Source: Prorocentrum cordatum
Taxonomy: Eukaryota; Sar; Dinophyceae; Prorocentrales; Prorocentraceae
DNA: 25,000 nt
Reading direction: 5' to 3'
NCBI GenBank assembly: GCA_963575745.1
Contig: CAUYUJ010002755.1
Location: forward strand, 1-25,000
Shown: positions 8,982-17,439 of the stretch, piece by piece
How positions within the stretch are numbered: position 1 is the first letter of the stretch
Layout: every line of letters begins with the position of its first letter
Program-made: the position numbers and the translations under genes
Notes under the pieces: generated by a model
What the model saw: the letters and a program-made list of their open reading frames with translations, nothing else
The model's database searches: none
Told to the model about the DNA's origin: nothing

Positions 8982-9056
8982 GTGGCAGGCCCCGGGCCCT
9001 CCGCCACAGCGTGCCGCGCCTGCGACGCTCGTGGCAGGCCCCGGGCCCACCGCCAC
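8982..9056 (+). repeat. Two-copy 49-bp-spaced repeat in the LINE leader
   Basis: GTGGCAGGCCCCGGGCCC..CCGCCAC occurs at 8982 and again at 9031. Each unit can fold on itself because GTGGC pairs with GCCAC. Short tandem repeats in a 5' leader are seen in several LINE families. Confidence 0.7.
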
Positions 9057-9195
9057 GACGCGCCGCGTAGCGCCACCAGAGCCAGCCTGGCACAGGCGAG
9101 AGAGGTCACGCAGAGCGAGTGACCGTGTCTTTGTCAGACTTGCAGCTTCGTTTGCACGACTTCAACAGCATCACAGCAGTCAGAAGGGGACCACA

Positions 9196-10701
9196 ATGAC
9201 GATGGCCCCAAGAATGTCACGCCCATCGGTAGGCACTCAGAAGTTCTGGGAATGCAGCTCATGCCAGCGCCAGAACCTATGGTCCTCATCATCCTGCAGA
9301 TTCTGCTCCGCCAGCCACCACAAGGAGGAGGACCCCATCGAAGATCACGACGATGACAGCAGCGGATGGCAAGTGCAGCGCAGAAGACGCAGCTCACGTC
9401 CGCGCTCAAGACCAGCGCCGTGGCAGGGCGCATGGAACCAGCAGCAGTGGCACAACTGGGACAAGGGCGCCTCGCAGCAGAAGGACACGCCCACCAGAGC
9501 ACGCAGCACAGCGCCGACCCACGCGGTCGCGCAGGCACCTCCGCTGCCACGGCCAGCGGACCCAGAGCATGCAGAACAGCATCGTCTTTGGCTGCCACCA
9601 CCAGCATCAAGCAAAGACCTGCGTGCCCATCGTGCCCAGCTCAAAGGGTCTCTTGATGCCCTAGAGAAACAAATTGCCTCAGCATACGAGCTAGGGCAAA
9701 GAGGGGAGATCATCCGCTCCCTCGAGGACGACTACTCGGTGATCTTGTACCAAGTCATGTTCGCCAGGGACGCCAAGTCACGCACCGAGCAGCAGCGGGC
9801 CTACCTGGACAGGGTCAAGAAAAGGCAGCAGGACTCCCAGAAAGACGTCGACAACCTCTCAGAGAAGCTGCGCTTGGCTAAGGCGCGCACGCAGGCCGTG
9901 ACGGAGGACGTCACCAAGGCCGAGGAGCTGCTGGCACACTTCGAGTCCCTCGAGCGCCAGGAGCAGCAAGACCGAGACGCCGCAGCAGCGGGCATGGACG
10001 TGGACGGCACCTCCCAGAAGATAGACGGCGCTGCGATTGGCACAGCGCACGCATCCAGCAGTCCTCCAGTTGCGCAGCTCGCGGCACTACAGGCTACCAA
10101 CGCCGACATGTCAGAGCAGCTCACCAAGCTGGCAGCCCAGATGGCAGTGCTGCAGAGCGCGCTGAGCGCCCAACTGCAGCAGCAGCAGGCAAGCGCAGCC
10201 CCCAGCATCACTGGGATCGCGGCACCAGCGCCGCAGACGCCAGCAGCAGCAGTCCATGCACCAGTGACGGCAGGACCTACACAGAAGGCGACAATGCTGG
10301 CAGGGGAGCCCGCATCATGGCCGGCTCCACCAGGAGCCCAGGCGGCACCCTCACCAGTGGAAGCAGCGCTCACAGCAGCAAGCGGAGCAGCAGCCGCTAG
10401 CAGCCCAGAACCTGGAGGCAGGGCTCCAGCAGGTGCACCGAGCCGCCAGCGCAGAGCCACTCCGGCAGCAGGGCGTACTGCAGGACGCTCGGGCAGCCGC
10501 CCAGCCAATGGAGGCATCCTCAAGGTCGCGTTCGACAAGAGCGTCGCGAACGCCAAGCGCCTCACGGGGCCAGTGGAGCTCACCTCCGAAGACGACATGC
10601 ACGAATCGGAAGCTGAGTCGCAAATGGCCGCAGCCGAGCCTGATGCCCCGTCGCAGACTGTCATAGCGACTCGGCCCGAGGAGGTCGATCGCGATCTTTG
10701 A
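9196..10701 (+). CDS. LINE ORF1: RanBP2-type zinc finger and coiled-coil protein
   Basis: Probable RNA-binding, particle-forming ORF1 protein of the retrotransposon, 501 aa. The open frame extends upstream to an ATG at 8743, but that ATG lies in the flanking duplication. Position 9196 is the first ATG inside the element and has CACA before it. Residues 18-37 fit the RanBP2 zinc finger pattern exactly (W18, C20, C23, N27, C34, C37); this family binds single-stranded RNA or ubiquitin. A charged linker follows. A long coiled coil spans about 141-264 (heptads through EKLRLAKARTQAVTEDVTKA) and a second about 292-332. An Ala/Pro/Ser-rich region leads to an acidic C-terminus. No RRM or CCHC knuckle is seen. 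The frame ends at TGA 10699-10701, in frame with ORF2. The ORF1 role is inferred from position and architecture. Confidence 0.8.
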   Translation: MTMAPRMSRPSVGTQKFWECSSCQRQNLWSSSSCRFCSASHHKEEDPIEDHDDDSSGWQVQRRRRSSRPRSRPAPWQGAWNQQQWHNWDKGASQQKDTPTRARSTAPTHAVAQAPPLPRPADPEHAEQHRLWLPPPASSKDLRAHRAQLKGSLDALEKQIASAYELGQRGEIIRSLEDDYSVILYQVMFARDAKSRTEQQRAYLDRVKKRQQDSQKDVDNLSEKLRLAKARTQAVTEDVTKAEELLAHFESLERQEQQDRDAAAAGMDVDGTSQKIDGAAIGTAHASSSPPVAQLAALQATNADMSEQLTKLAAQMAVLQSALSAQLQQQQASAAPSITGIAAPAPQTPAAAVHAPVTAGPTQKATMLAGEPASWPAPPGAQAAPSPVEAALTAASGAAAASSPEPGGRAPAGAPSRQRRATPAAGRTAGRSGSRPANGGILKVAFDKSVANAKRLTGPVELTSEDDMHESEAESQMAAAEPDAPSQTVIATRPEEVDRDL

Positions 10702-10747
10702 CGGTCACCACTGCCTGAGACGGAAATGCATGTGCCGTCACAGGCAG
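10699..10747 (+). promoter_or_regulatory. Candidate stop-codon readthrough signal between ORF1 and ORF2
   Basis: TGA (10699-10701) is followed directly by CGG, then a 9-nt spacer to 10710, then a stem-loop. CTGCCTG (10711-10717) pairs with CAGGCAG (10741-10747). After an A/A mismatch, GACGG (10719-10723) pairs with CCGTC (10735-10739). The 11-nt loop AAATGCATGTG contains the ORF2 ATG. ORF1 and ORF2 share one frame and the eight codons between them are open. UGA-CGG with a stem-loop about 8 nt downstream is the established type II readthrough context. Alternatives are a CGA-to-TGA nonsense change, or simple reinitiation at 10726. Confidence 0.6.
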
Positions 10748-13700
10748 CGGACAGCCTAGAGGATTGTCCAACGCCGCCTTTAGAAGCACCTCCAGAGCAG
10801 CAGCTGTCGCAGCTAGGCCTCGCCACTAGCCCGATCCCTCCGTTGCTCCCTACTAAGGAGATCATTCTAAGGTGCTGGACTACGCCCCTGGGAACCGACA
10901 TACTATCACATGCGCAGTTTTGGCACACTACTACAGTACAGGGTATGGTTACCTTATCCGAAGCTCCTCAGCCCACTGAGGTCCCCACCAGTATCCAGAT
11001 CTACACTGACGGAACCGCTGGCGGTTTCAAGGACTGGCAAGGAAACGAATGCCCCCCTGCTTGGGCATTTGTTGCCATAGCATCAGACGGGGAGAGACAG
11101 TGGCTGCATGGTTATCTCGCTCATCCCTTCTCGTTTGCCGCTCTCCTATACCCAGCTGCGCTCCTTTCAGCTGCCGCAGAGTTTGAGGCTGCCATATGGG
11201 CTGCCGCCTGGTGCATACAGTATCCGTACTTGGAGCACACACATGTGACGATACACACCGACAACATGGAGGTGGTACGTGGGGCGTCTTTGGGGGCACT
11301 CAAAGGGCAGCTCTTGGGCCTCAAGGGTACCTTGGACGGTCTGGTGCAGGTCCTTACTAGGATCGCCAAAGGGTTCTCTTGGCAACACATTCCAGGACAC
11401 CAGGGGACACCGTGGAACGAAATGGCGGACACGCTGGCGCGTCTGGCAGCCATGGGCTTATATACTTCACAGCCTGACACACAATGGAGAACGGAGCTGG
11501 ACCTGCCATGGCATCAGCGCGCCTTGCAGTGGCTTTGGCTAGAGTTTGTCAGCCAAGAGCGGCGCAGTCAGTTTCCTCCTGCGCATGGCGTGCCAGTCTC
11601 TGCGCGCCAAGCACCGAATACCTCTATGACAGGCTACGTCCCTGCATCAGAGCAGGCCGCCACTCAGGTTGCCAACAGCAAGCAGGCCCTCCTTTCCCCA
11701 AGCTTCTGGGTTGCTACGGCCAACGTGCTTACCTTACTCCCCAGCATGTGGAAGGGCCAACATCACCTTACTGGCCCTGGGCCCGGCAGGCTCATGCAAT
11801 TGGCTTCCCAATTTGCCTCCCAACAATACCTTCTTGTGGGTGCCCTCGAGACCCGACTCCAAGTTCACAAGGCGCAGTCATTAGGAGACTACTACGTCAT
11901 GCACTCCTCTGCCACACCACAGGGCTCCGACGGGTGCGCACTATGGGTACATACGGGGATTCCTTACATGCATGGTCACCATAGCACAAGCAACATGTGC
12001 CGTGTGTTACATGCCGAGCCTGCGCGTCTGATAGTGGGCATCCGTGGGCCAGGCATATGTGTCAACGTTGTTGTCCTACATGCCCCACATTCCCGCTCCC
12101 ACTCCCCTACGCAGACACCGGAGGCCAAGGTATCACAATGGTGGGAGGTCACTACACAGCTTGTGACTGCCACACGGCTTGGCGCAGAGCATCTCATCAC
12201 GCTGGCGGATTCAAACGCAGCGCTTGGCAGCGCGACGTCAGCAGCAGTAGGTGAGATAGACAAGGAGGAGGAGAACTTGGCAGGAGAGCATTTCCACAAG
12301 TTTCTGTTGGACACGGGCCAATGGGCCCCCTCTACCTTCCTCAAATCGTACTCGGGCATCTCGGGCTCTTGGACCGCACCTTCGGGCAAAACCACGGCCA
12401 AACGACGGGGCTATGTGTGTCTTTCGGACTCAGCGATTGCACTGCAACAGGGCGTTGACGGGGTTGTCGACCTCACAGTTGCACAAGAGGATCACCAGGC
12501 GGTAGGCGCACTACTTCTCCTACCCCCCTCAGGCTGCTTCCAGAGGCGTGCCAAGCCGACACGCATCCCTCACGACCCCGCTCGCCTTCGCGACCCCGAG
12601 GCACAAGCAGTCTTTAGGAGCCTGTTGCACGAGTGCCCTCTCCCAGAGCTTTCCATGCATAGCTCGGACCACACGCAGCTCCTAGATCAGCACGTGCGAA
12701 GGTCTGTCAGCGAAGCTTTCCCTGAAAAGCAAACCACCCGTGGCACCAAACCACGACAGTGTTGGATCCAAACGGCCACGCTACAGGAGATTGACAGACG
12801 CACCACAGCACTTCGACAAGCACGACACGCACGACTCGCTTTGGCGCGCGCATCCCGTGCAGTACTCTTCTTCACTTGGGCGCACCTTGCGCACTACGCA
12901 CGCACATGCCGGACGTATGACGACCCACGGTACCTACGATATGCTACCATGCCGCCGATGCCCGACAGTGCGATCACAGCCTGGGAGTGCAGCATCCGCT
13001 CGTACAATGCAGTCAGCAGAGAGTTTAGTCATGCCATGGCCAGGTCAGCAGAGTTACAACGGCAGGACCCATCCAAAAGACGACGGGCCAAGTGGATGCG
13101 CATAGCATTTTTTCCCTCTCCGCGCCTTTTCGCCCCGATGCAGCCAGATCACTACTGGCTACATGCTCTCCCTACTCCCGACCTCATTGCGTGCATATGG
13201 GATACCATACGGGGGATGGAGGGATGTACGTCGGCAATGCGTGAACTTTTCAAGCTGCACAACACCTTCATTGTTAAGCAGTGCTCACAGTCCGACGCCC
13301 AGGCGCACTATCGGGACCTAGCTACGCAGCTCAAGTCAGAGTGGGACAAACAAGCCATGGACAAAGCGTTCGCCACATTACGATGTATGGGCGCGGGGTC
13401 CAAGAAGAAACTCCTGGTCCAGGCCCTCCCCATCATCAAAGGGAAAAACGGGATCCCAGCAGCTACCCATCAGGAAGCAGCGGATATATGGCTTGCACAT
13501 TTTGGAAGGGAGGAGTGCTCTATTGTGATCCCTATACAGCACGCACAGGCCATCATCGACCTCCTCCCTCCCCTCCCAGCTCAGTCTTGCGCCGTCCAAG
13601 ACGAGGACATCTTCCTGCCAGCGCTAGCTCTGTTTCAGACGGCGTGCAGAGGAGCGCGTCCCAGTGCAGCCAGCATCGACGGCATCGCGGGACGCTTGCT

Positions 13701-16700
13701 GGCGACTTTCGGGCCCGAACTTGCAGAAGCATACTTTCCTGTCGTCATGAAAGCAGTAGTAAGGCTCGAAGAACCACAGCAATGGAAAGGAGGGTCGTAT
13801 TGGAACATTTGGAAGCGCTCAGGAGACCCGTCTTGGCCCGCCCACTCCAGATCCGTCATGGTCTCCCCGCAGATCGGCAAGAAGTTCCGCTCCCTCATTC
13901 GCACCCCTCTCGCACATGCCCTTCCCAGCTACGCGGGGGACCAACAATTTGGTGGTGTCTCGGGACGTGGGGTGGATCTGGCAGGGCTAACCATTCGCAC
14001 CTTTCAGAACCTAGCGGAGCTTTCCAACGCCAGCATCATGTATCTATTCATCGATGTGGTGCAGGCATTTTACAAGTCGGTCAGACAGTTGGTCATGTGC
14101 TCAGGACATACTATTGACGACATCGCATGCATATTGAGGACCACGGGTCTCCCACCAGAGGCCATGCAGCGCCTCCTTGCACGGCTCAGCACGAATGCAA
14201 CTAGCTTGGAGACAGCTGGAGTCAGCCAACACCTACGGGCTCTGGTAGCCTCCTCCTACCACGGGTCCTGGTTCCACTACCCAGGGGCCTCTACTGTGGC
14301 GGTTTCCCTGCTCGGCACGGTTCCAGGACAACAACTCGGGGACGTCGTTTTCAATTTCGTTATGGCGGAATGCATGGCCCTCACCAAAGAGCAACTCCAG
14401 CCTCTCCAACTAGCGCTGCAGGTTCCAACGATGTGTGGAGCATCACTCTCGCAGATGATGGCGCGCGAGCCTGCGCCCACGCAGCAGGCCCTAGAGGTCG
14501 CCTTTTTTGACGACGGAGCTTTCGCCGTCATCGGAGACCCCCTCGAGCTGCTACAGCTCGCTCCGCAGGTCGCAGGCATAGTGGCAAGCTCTTTTGCATC
14601 CCGAGGACTCACTCTCAATTTCAAGGCAGGAAAGACAGAGGTGCTGTACCAATTCCATGGCAAACATTCCAAATCAGCCCGACTCCAGCTTTGGAAGCAC
14701 ATGCAGGGTACTTTCAGTTGGCACAACGACGTGGTAGGAGATATGCACATGCGCGCAGTACGTCAATACCCCCATCTTGGGTCTATCTTGGACGAAAGGT
14801 GCGCTCTGGGTCCCGAGGTCGCCAAACGTATTGCTGGGGTAGCACAGTCCTCCAGAACACTCGTGCGCAAAGTTTTTCGGGCCCTACCTCAAGATGAAGA
14901 CGCCGTTGCAGTGAAGATGAGGTTCATTGACTCACTTATTACCTCCTCCATGTTGTTTAACTCGGGGACCTGGTGCAACATCGAAACTGGAGCCTATGCT
15001 CAGCTACGCCATGCACTGCTGCGCAAGTACCGGGCTGCCAGCGGACTGTTCAGCTATGACGACACTGCTAGTACAGACGCCGTTGTGCTGGCTACAGTCA
15101 CTCGCTGCGACCTGAATGTGCAGTTGAAGGTGCATAGGCTCAGACTTTTGGGTAGAGTTATCCACCATGGGTCCGACATCCTCCGAGGGCTGCTCGCGAT
15201 GGCCTATCGGGCCGCTCAGGACAACCCCGGGACGACCAAAACCTCCTGGCTTCACCACGTTTTGGAGGACCTGGCTTGGATGCGCAAGGTATGCAAACAA
15301 CTGCACGACTACCCAGACCCTGTGGTAGATTTTGGTGCTTGGGAGAAGCTCGTTTTTCGATCAGCTCGTGCATGGAAGAGCCTCCTGAGAGAGGCGCTGG
15401 CCAACGCTGCGCACGCAGACGCACAGTCAGCTTTAGCGGACAAAGCAGAAAAATACTTCTTTGCCATCACGATGCCTTGCGGCTTCCCGCTACCCATCAC
15501 CCACCCCCACCACCCGCTGAGGCAGAACGACGGGAGGATCACACAGCTTGAATGCCCATGGTGTCAGGTTCACTTCCCGAGACCCAAGGCGCTGCGTCAG
15601 CACATCGTCCGCATGCACTTCAGTCTTGTCTCGCAGATCGAGCGCTTCCTCGGTGAGGGTACACAATGCATGGCGTGTGCTACAGATTTCGCATCACGAC
15701 GGCAGGTGCGAGACCATCTAGCATTCGATTCTGCCAGGTGCGCACTCTCTTACGGGTGCAGAGGGGCCACTCTTACAGCGTCACAAGCTCAGGAAGCAGC
15801 ACAGCACGACAGACAACTCTGTGAAGCCCGCCGCAAGGCGGGCCTGGGAGGATGGAGATCAGCATACCCAGCGACGGTAGGCATCAATGGCATGATCTGG
15901 GAAGCCACTTGGGTTTTCTCACACCTAACGGAGGAGGAGGCTAGGAAGGTTCTCAGAGAAGCCCGATATGAGTACCCTCAGGAGGCCCTACCAGCTCTCC
16001 AACTTGCTTGGCAGGCCGCCCCACCTCCCCACCCTGACGGCTCTGACCCCAACCCTATACATTATGAAGACAGATACTACATCTTCCGTCCCAACGACTT
16101 TACGGGCCTCGCCGTCACTCCGCTCCCATACCGTATTACGCGTGCGGAGGTCTTTATACTTAATCTATTTTGTGGGAGGCGACGACACGGCGACATACAA
16201 TATCACATCGAGGCCATGACACAGGGAGTGGAGGTAACCATCACAGTTCTTTCCCTGGATATCGCTATACACCATATTCTTGGGGACCTTACGCGTGCTT
16301 CCACCATCGCCGAGTGGACGGAGCACATCAGAAGCCACCGCGTATGGGTCACAGGAGGAGGACCGCCATGTGAGACCTGGAGCGCAGCCCGCTGGAACCC
16401 CGACGGGCCCCCACCCCTACGCACTCACAGCCACATGTGGGGAGTGCCGTGGTGCACACAGGCGCAGCGTGAACAACTCAGAGTAGGCAACATGTTACTC
16501 TTCACCACAGCACAGCTCTTGGCCGAGCACGTACGTGCAGGCACTAGCGGCTGGATGGAGCATCCACCACCAGCGCCTTGGAGACCCGAGGCGCCCTCAA
16601 GCTTTCACTGGACGCCCCTCCGAGCGCTGGAAAGCTGCCCCCTGGTCAGCACCGTCCAGTTCGACCAATGCACTCACAGAACAGAGGACCCACGACAACA

Positions 16701-17439
16701 CGGCAAAGCAGCGACCAGGATCCTGGCGCTCCGACTACCGACCATGTATGGCCTCTTGAAGGCCAACAACAACGGCAGGTGCAACCACGGCCCCAATGCC
16801 TATGCAGTACTGCAGGGCAAACACGAGGACGGGTCATTCAAAACGAGCAGCAAAAAGACGTACCCACCATCAATGTGCAAGGCCATTGCGCAGGCCATGC
16901 ACGACAGCATCATGGACGCTTATCACAATGGAACGGACGAGCCATCAGACATGCTACCACAGCCCACGCCGGATCACAACGACTCCAGCATTCGACAATT
17001 CTATGTACCGTGGACCGACGAGGAGTGCTTCTGGGAGGCCCCAGACTACGCCGGCAAGAAGGGTACAAAACACAGAGTGAACCCTGAAGCTTGGCGTTGG
17101 GCTCCACCCAGGGAGACCAGCGAAGCCTCCGCCTCCTCCCCTTCCTCTGGCGCCTCCGCTGCCCCCCCCGAGCCTCTGGAGCTTCTCCCGCCCGGGGCCA
17201 CCGAGGACCGCCCGTCCCAGGCGGCCGCGGTCATCGAGGCGGCCGAAGCCGCCACGGACGTGAGGAGCCGGCCTGCGGCTGCCGCCAGCTCAGACGCCCT
17301 AGCTGCCCCTCCTCCGCCCCCCCCCCAGCTCACTGCAGAGCAGTTGGAGAGAATTCGTCGCAACAGAGAGGCCGCCAGGGAGATCAAGCGCAGACGGCGC
17401 GCTCCCTGGAATTTCTCTGCCATCTTGTGGCCAGAGTAG
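10726..17439 (+). CDS. LINE ORF2 polyprotein: RNase H, APE-like endonuclease, reverse transcriptase, zinc fingers, methyltransferase-like domain
   Basis: An intact 2237-aa polyprotein that should nick the target, copy the RNA and remove it. RNase H occupies about 88-245: IYTDG (D95), AAEFEA (E152), HTDN (D179), PGHQGTPWNEMAD (H225, D235). An exonuclease-endonuclease-phosphatase nuclease spans about 326-600 with N333, E375, D495/N497 and D589-H590. The reverse transcriptase lies at about 1000-1330: motif A FIDVVQAF (D1110), motif B GTVPGQQLGD (1197-1206), motif C FFDDGAF (D1262, D1263), then RGLTLNFKAGKTE. Zinc fingers follow: C2H2 (C1610, C1613, H1626, H1631) and C2HC (C1648, C1651, H1664, C1672). 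A methyltransferase-like domain spans about 1806-2000: LFCGRRR, SLDIA (D1845), GGGPPCETWS (C1882), EHP (1945-1947). A Pro/Ala-rich tail ends in a basic helix (2202-2226). Family calls rest on motifs; order and length are unusual for LINEs. The start at 10726 is the first ATG, 24 nt after ORF1, unless translation comes by readthrough. Confidence 0.9.
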   Translation: MHVPSQAADSLEDCPTPPLEAPPEQQLSQLGLATSPIPPLLPTKEIILRCWTTPLGTDILSHAQFWHTTTVQGMVTLSEAPQPTEVPTSIQIYTDGTAGGFKDWQGNECPPAWAFVAIASDGERQWLHGYLAHPFSFAALLYPAALLSAAAEFEAAIWAAAWCIQYPYLEHTHVTIHTDNMEVVRGASLGALKGQLLGLKGTLDGLVQVLTRIAKGFSWQHIPGHQGTPWNEMADTLARLAAMGLYTSQPDTQWRTELDLPWHQRALQWLWLEFVSQERRSQFPPAHGVPVSARQAPNTSMTGYVPASEQAATQVANSKQALLSPSFWVATANVLTLLPSMWKGQHHLTGPGPGRLMQLASQFASQQYLLVGALETRLQVHKAQSLGDYYVMHSSATPQGSDGCALWVHTGIPYMHGHHSTSNMCRVLHAEPARLIVGIRGPGICVNVVVLHAPHSRSHSPTQTPEAKVSQWWEVTTQLVTATRLGAEHLITLADSNAALGSATSAAVGEIDKEEENLAGEHFHKFLLDTGQWAPSTFLKSYSGISGSWTAPSGKTTAKRRGYVCLSDSAIALQQGVDGVVDLTVAQEDHQAVGALLLLPPSGCFQRRAKPTRIPHDPARLRDPEAQAVFRSLLHECPLPELSMHSSDHTQLLDQHVRRSVSEAFPEKQTTRGTKPRQCWIQTATLQEIDRRTTALRQARHARLALARASRAVLFFTWAHLAHYARTCRTYDDPRYLRYATMPPMPDSAITAWECSIRSYNAVSREFSHAMARSAELQRQDPSKRRRAKWMRIAFFPSPRLFAPMQPDHYWLHALPTPDLIACIWDTIRGMEGCTSAMRELFKLHNTFIVKQCSQSDAQAHYRDLATQLKSEWDKQAMDKAFATLRCMGAGSKKKLLVQALPIIKGKNGIPAATHQEAADIWLAHFGREECSIVIPIQHAQAIIDLLPPLPAQSCAVQDEDIFLPALALFQTACRGARPSAASIDGIAGRLLATFGPELAEAYFPVVMKAVVRLEEPQQWKGGSYWNIWKRSGDPSWPAHSRSVMVSPQIGKKFRSLIRTPLAHALPSYAGDQQFGGVSGRGVDLAGLTIRTFQNLAELSNASIMYLFIDVVQAFYKSVRQLVMCSGHTIDDIACILRTTGLPPEAMQRLLARLSTNATSLETAGVSQHLRALVASSYHGSWFHYPGASTVAVSLLGTVPGQQLGDVVFNFVMAECMALTKEQLQPLQLALQVPTMCGASLSQMMAREPAPTQQALEVAFFDDGAFAVIGDPLELLQLAPQVAGIVASSFASRGLTLNFKAGKTEVLYQFHGKHSKSARLQLWKHMQGTFSWHNDVVGDMHMRAVRQYPHLGSILDERCALGPEVAKRIAGVAQSSRTLVRKVFRALPQDEDAVAVKMRFIDSLITSSMLFNSGTWCNIETGAYAQLRHALLRKYRAASGLFSYDDTASTDAVVLATVTRCDLNVQLKVHRLRLLGRVIHHGSDILRGLLAMAYRAAQDNPGTTKTSWLHHVLEDLAWMRKVCKQLHDYPDPVVDFGAWEKLVFRSARAWKSLLREALANAAHADAQSALADKAEKYFFAITMPCGFPLPITHPHHPLRQNDGRITQLECPWCQVHFPRPKALRQHIVRMHFSLVSQIERFLGEGTQCMACATDFASRRQVRDHLAFDSARCALSYGCRGATLTASQAQEAAQHDRQLCEARRKAGLGGWRSAYPATVGINGMIWEATWVFSHLTEEEARKVLREARYEYPQEALPALQLAWQAAPPPHPDGSDPNPIHYEDRYYIFRPNDFTGLAVTPLPYRITRAEVFILNLFCGRRRHGDIQYHIEAMTQGVEVTITVLSLDIAIHHILGDLTRASTIAEWTEHIRSHRVWVTGGGPPCETWSAARWNPDGPPPLRTHSHMWGVPWCTQAQREQLRVGNMLLFTTAQLLAEHVRAGTSGWMEHPPPAPWRPEAPSSFHWTPLRALESCPLVSTVQFDQCTHRTEDPRQHGKAATRILALRLPTMYGLLKANNNGRCNHGPNAYAVLQGKHEDGSFKTSSKKTYPPSMCKAIAQAMHDSIMDAYHNGTDEPSDMLPQPTPDHNDSSIRQFYVPWTDEECFWEAPDYAGKKGTKHRVNPEAWRWAPPRETSEASASSPSSGASAAPPEPLELLPPGATEDRPSQAAAVIEAAEAATDVRSRPAAAASSDALAAPPPPPPQLTAEQLERIRRNREAAREIKRRRRAPWNFSAILWPE

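Noticed and set aside
8743-9195. Extension of ORF1 upstream to the ATG at 8743
   Set aside because: That ATG and the following codons lie in the flanking duplication, which also occurs at 8174 without the LINE. The first ATG inside the element is 9196.
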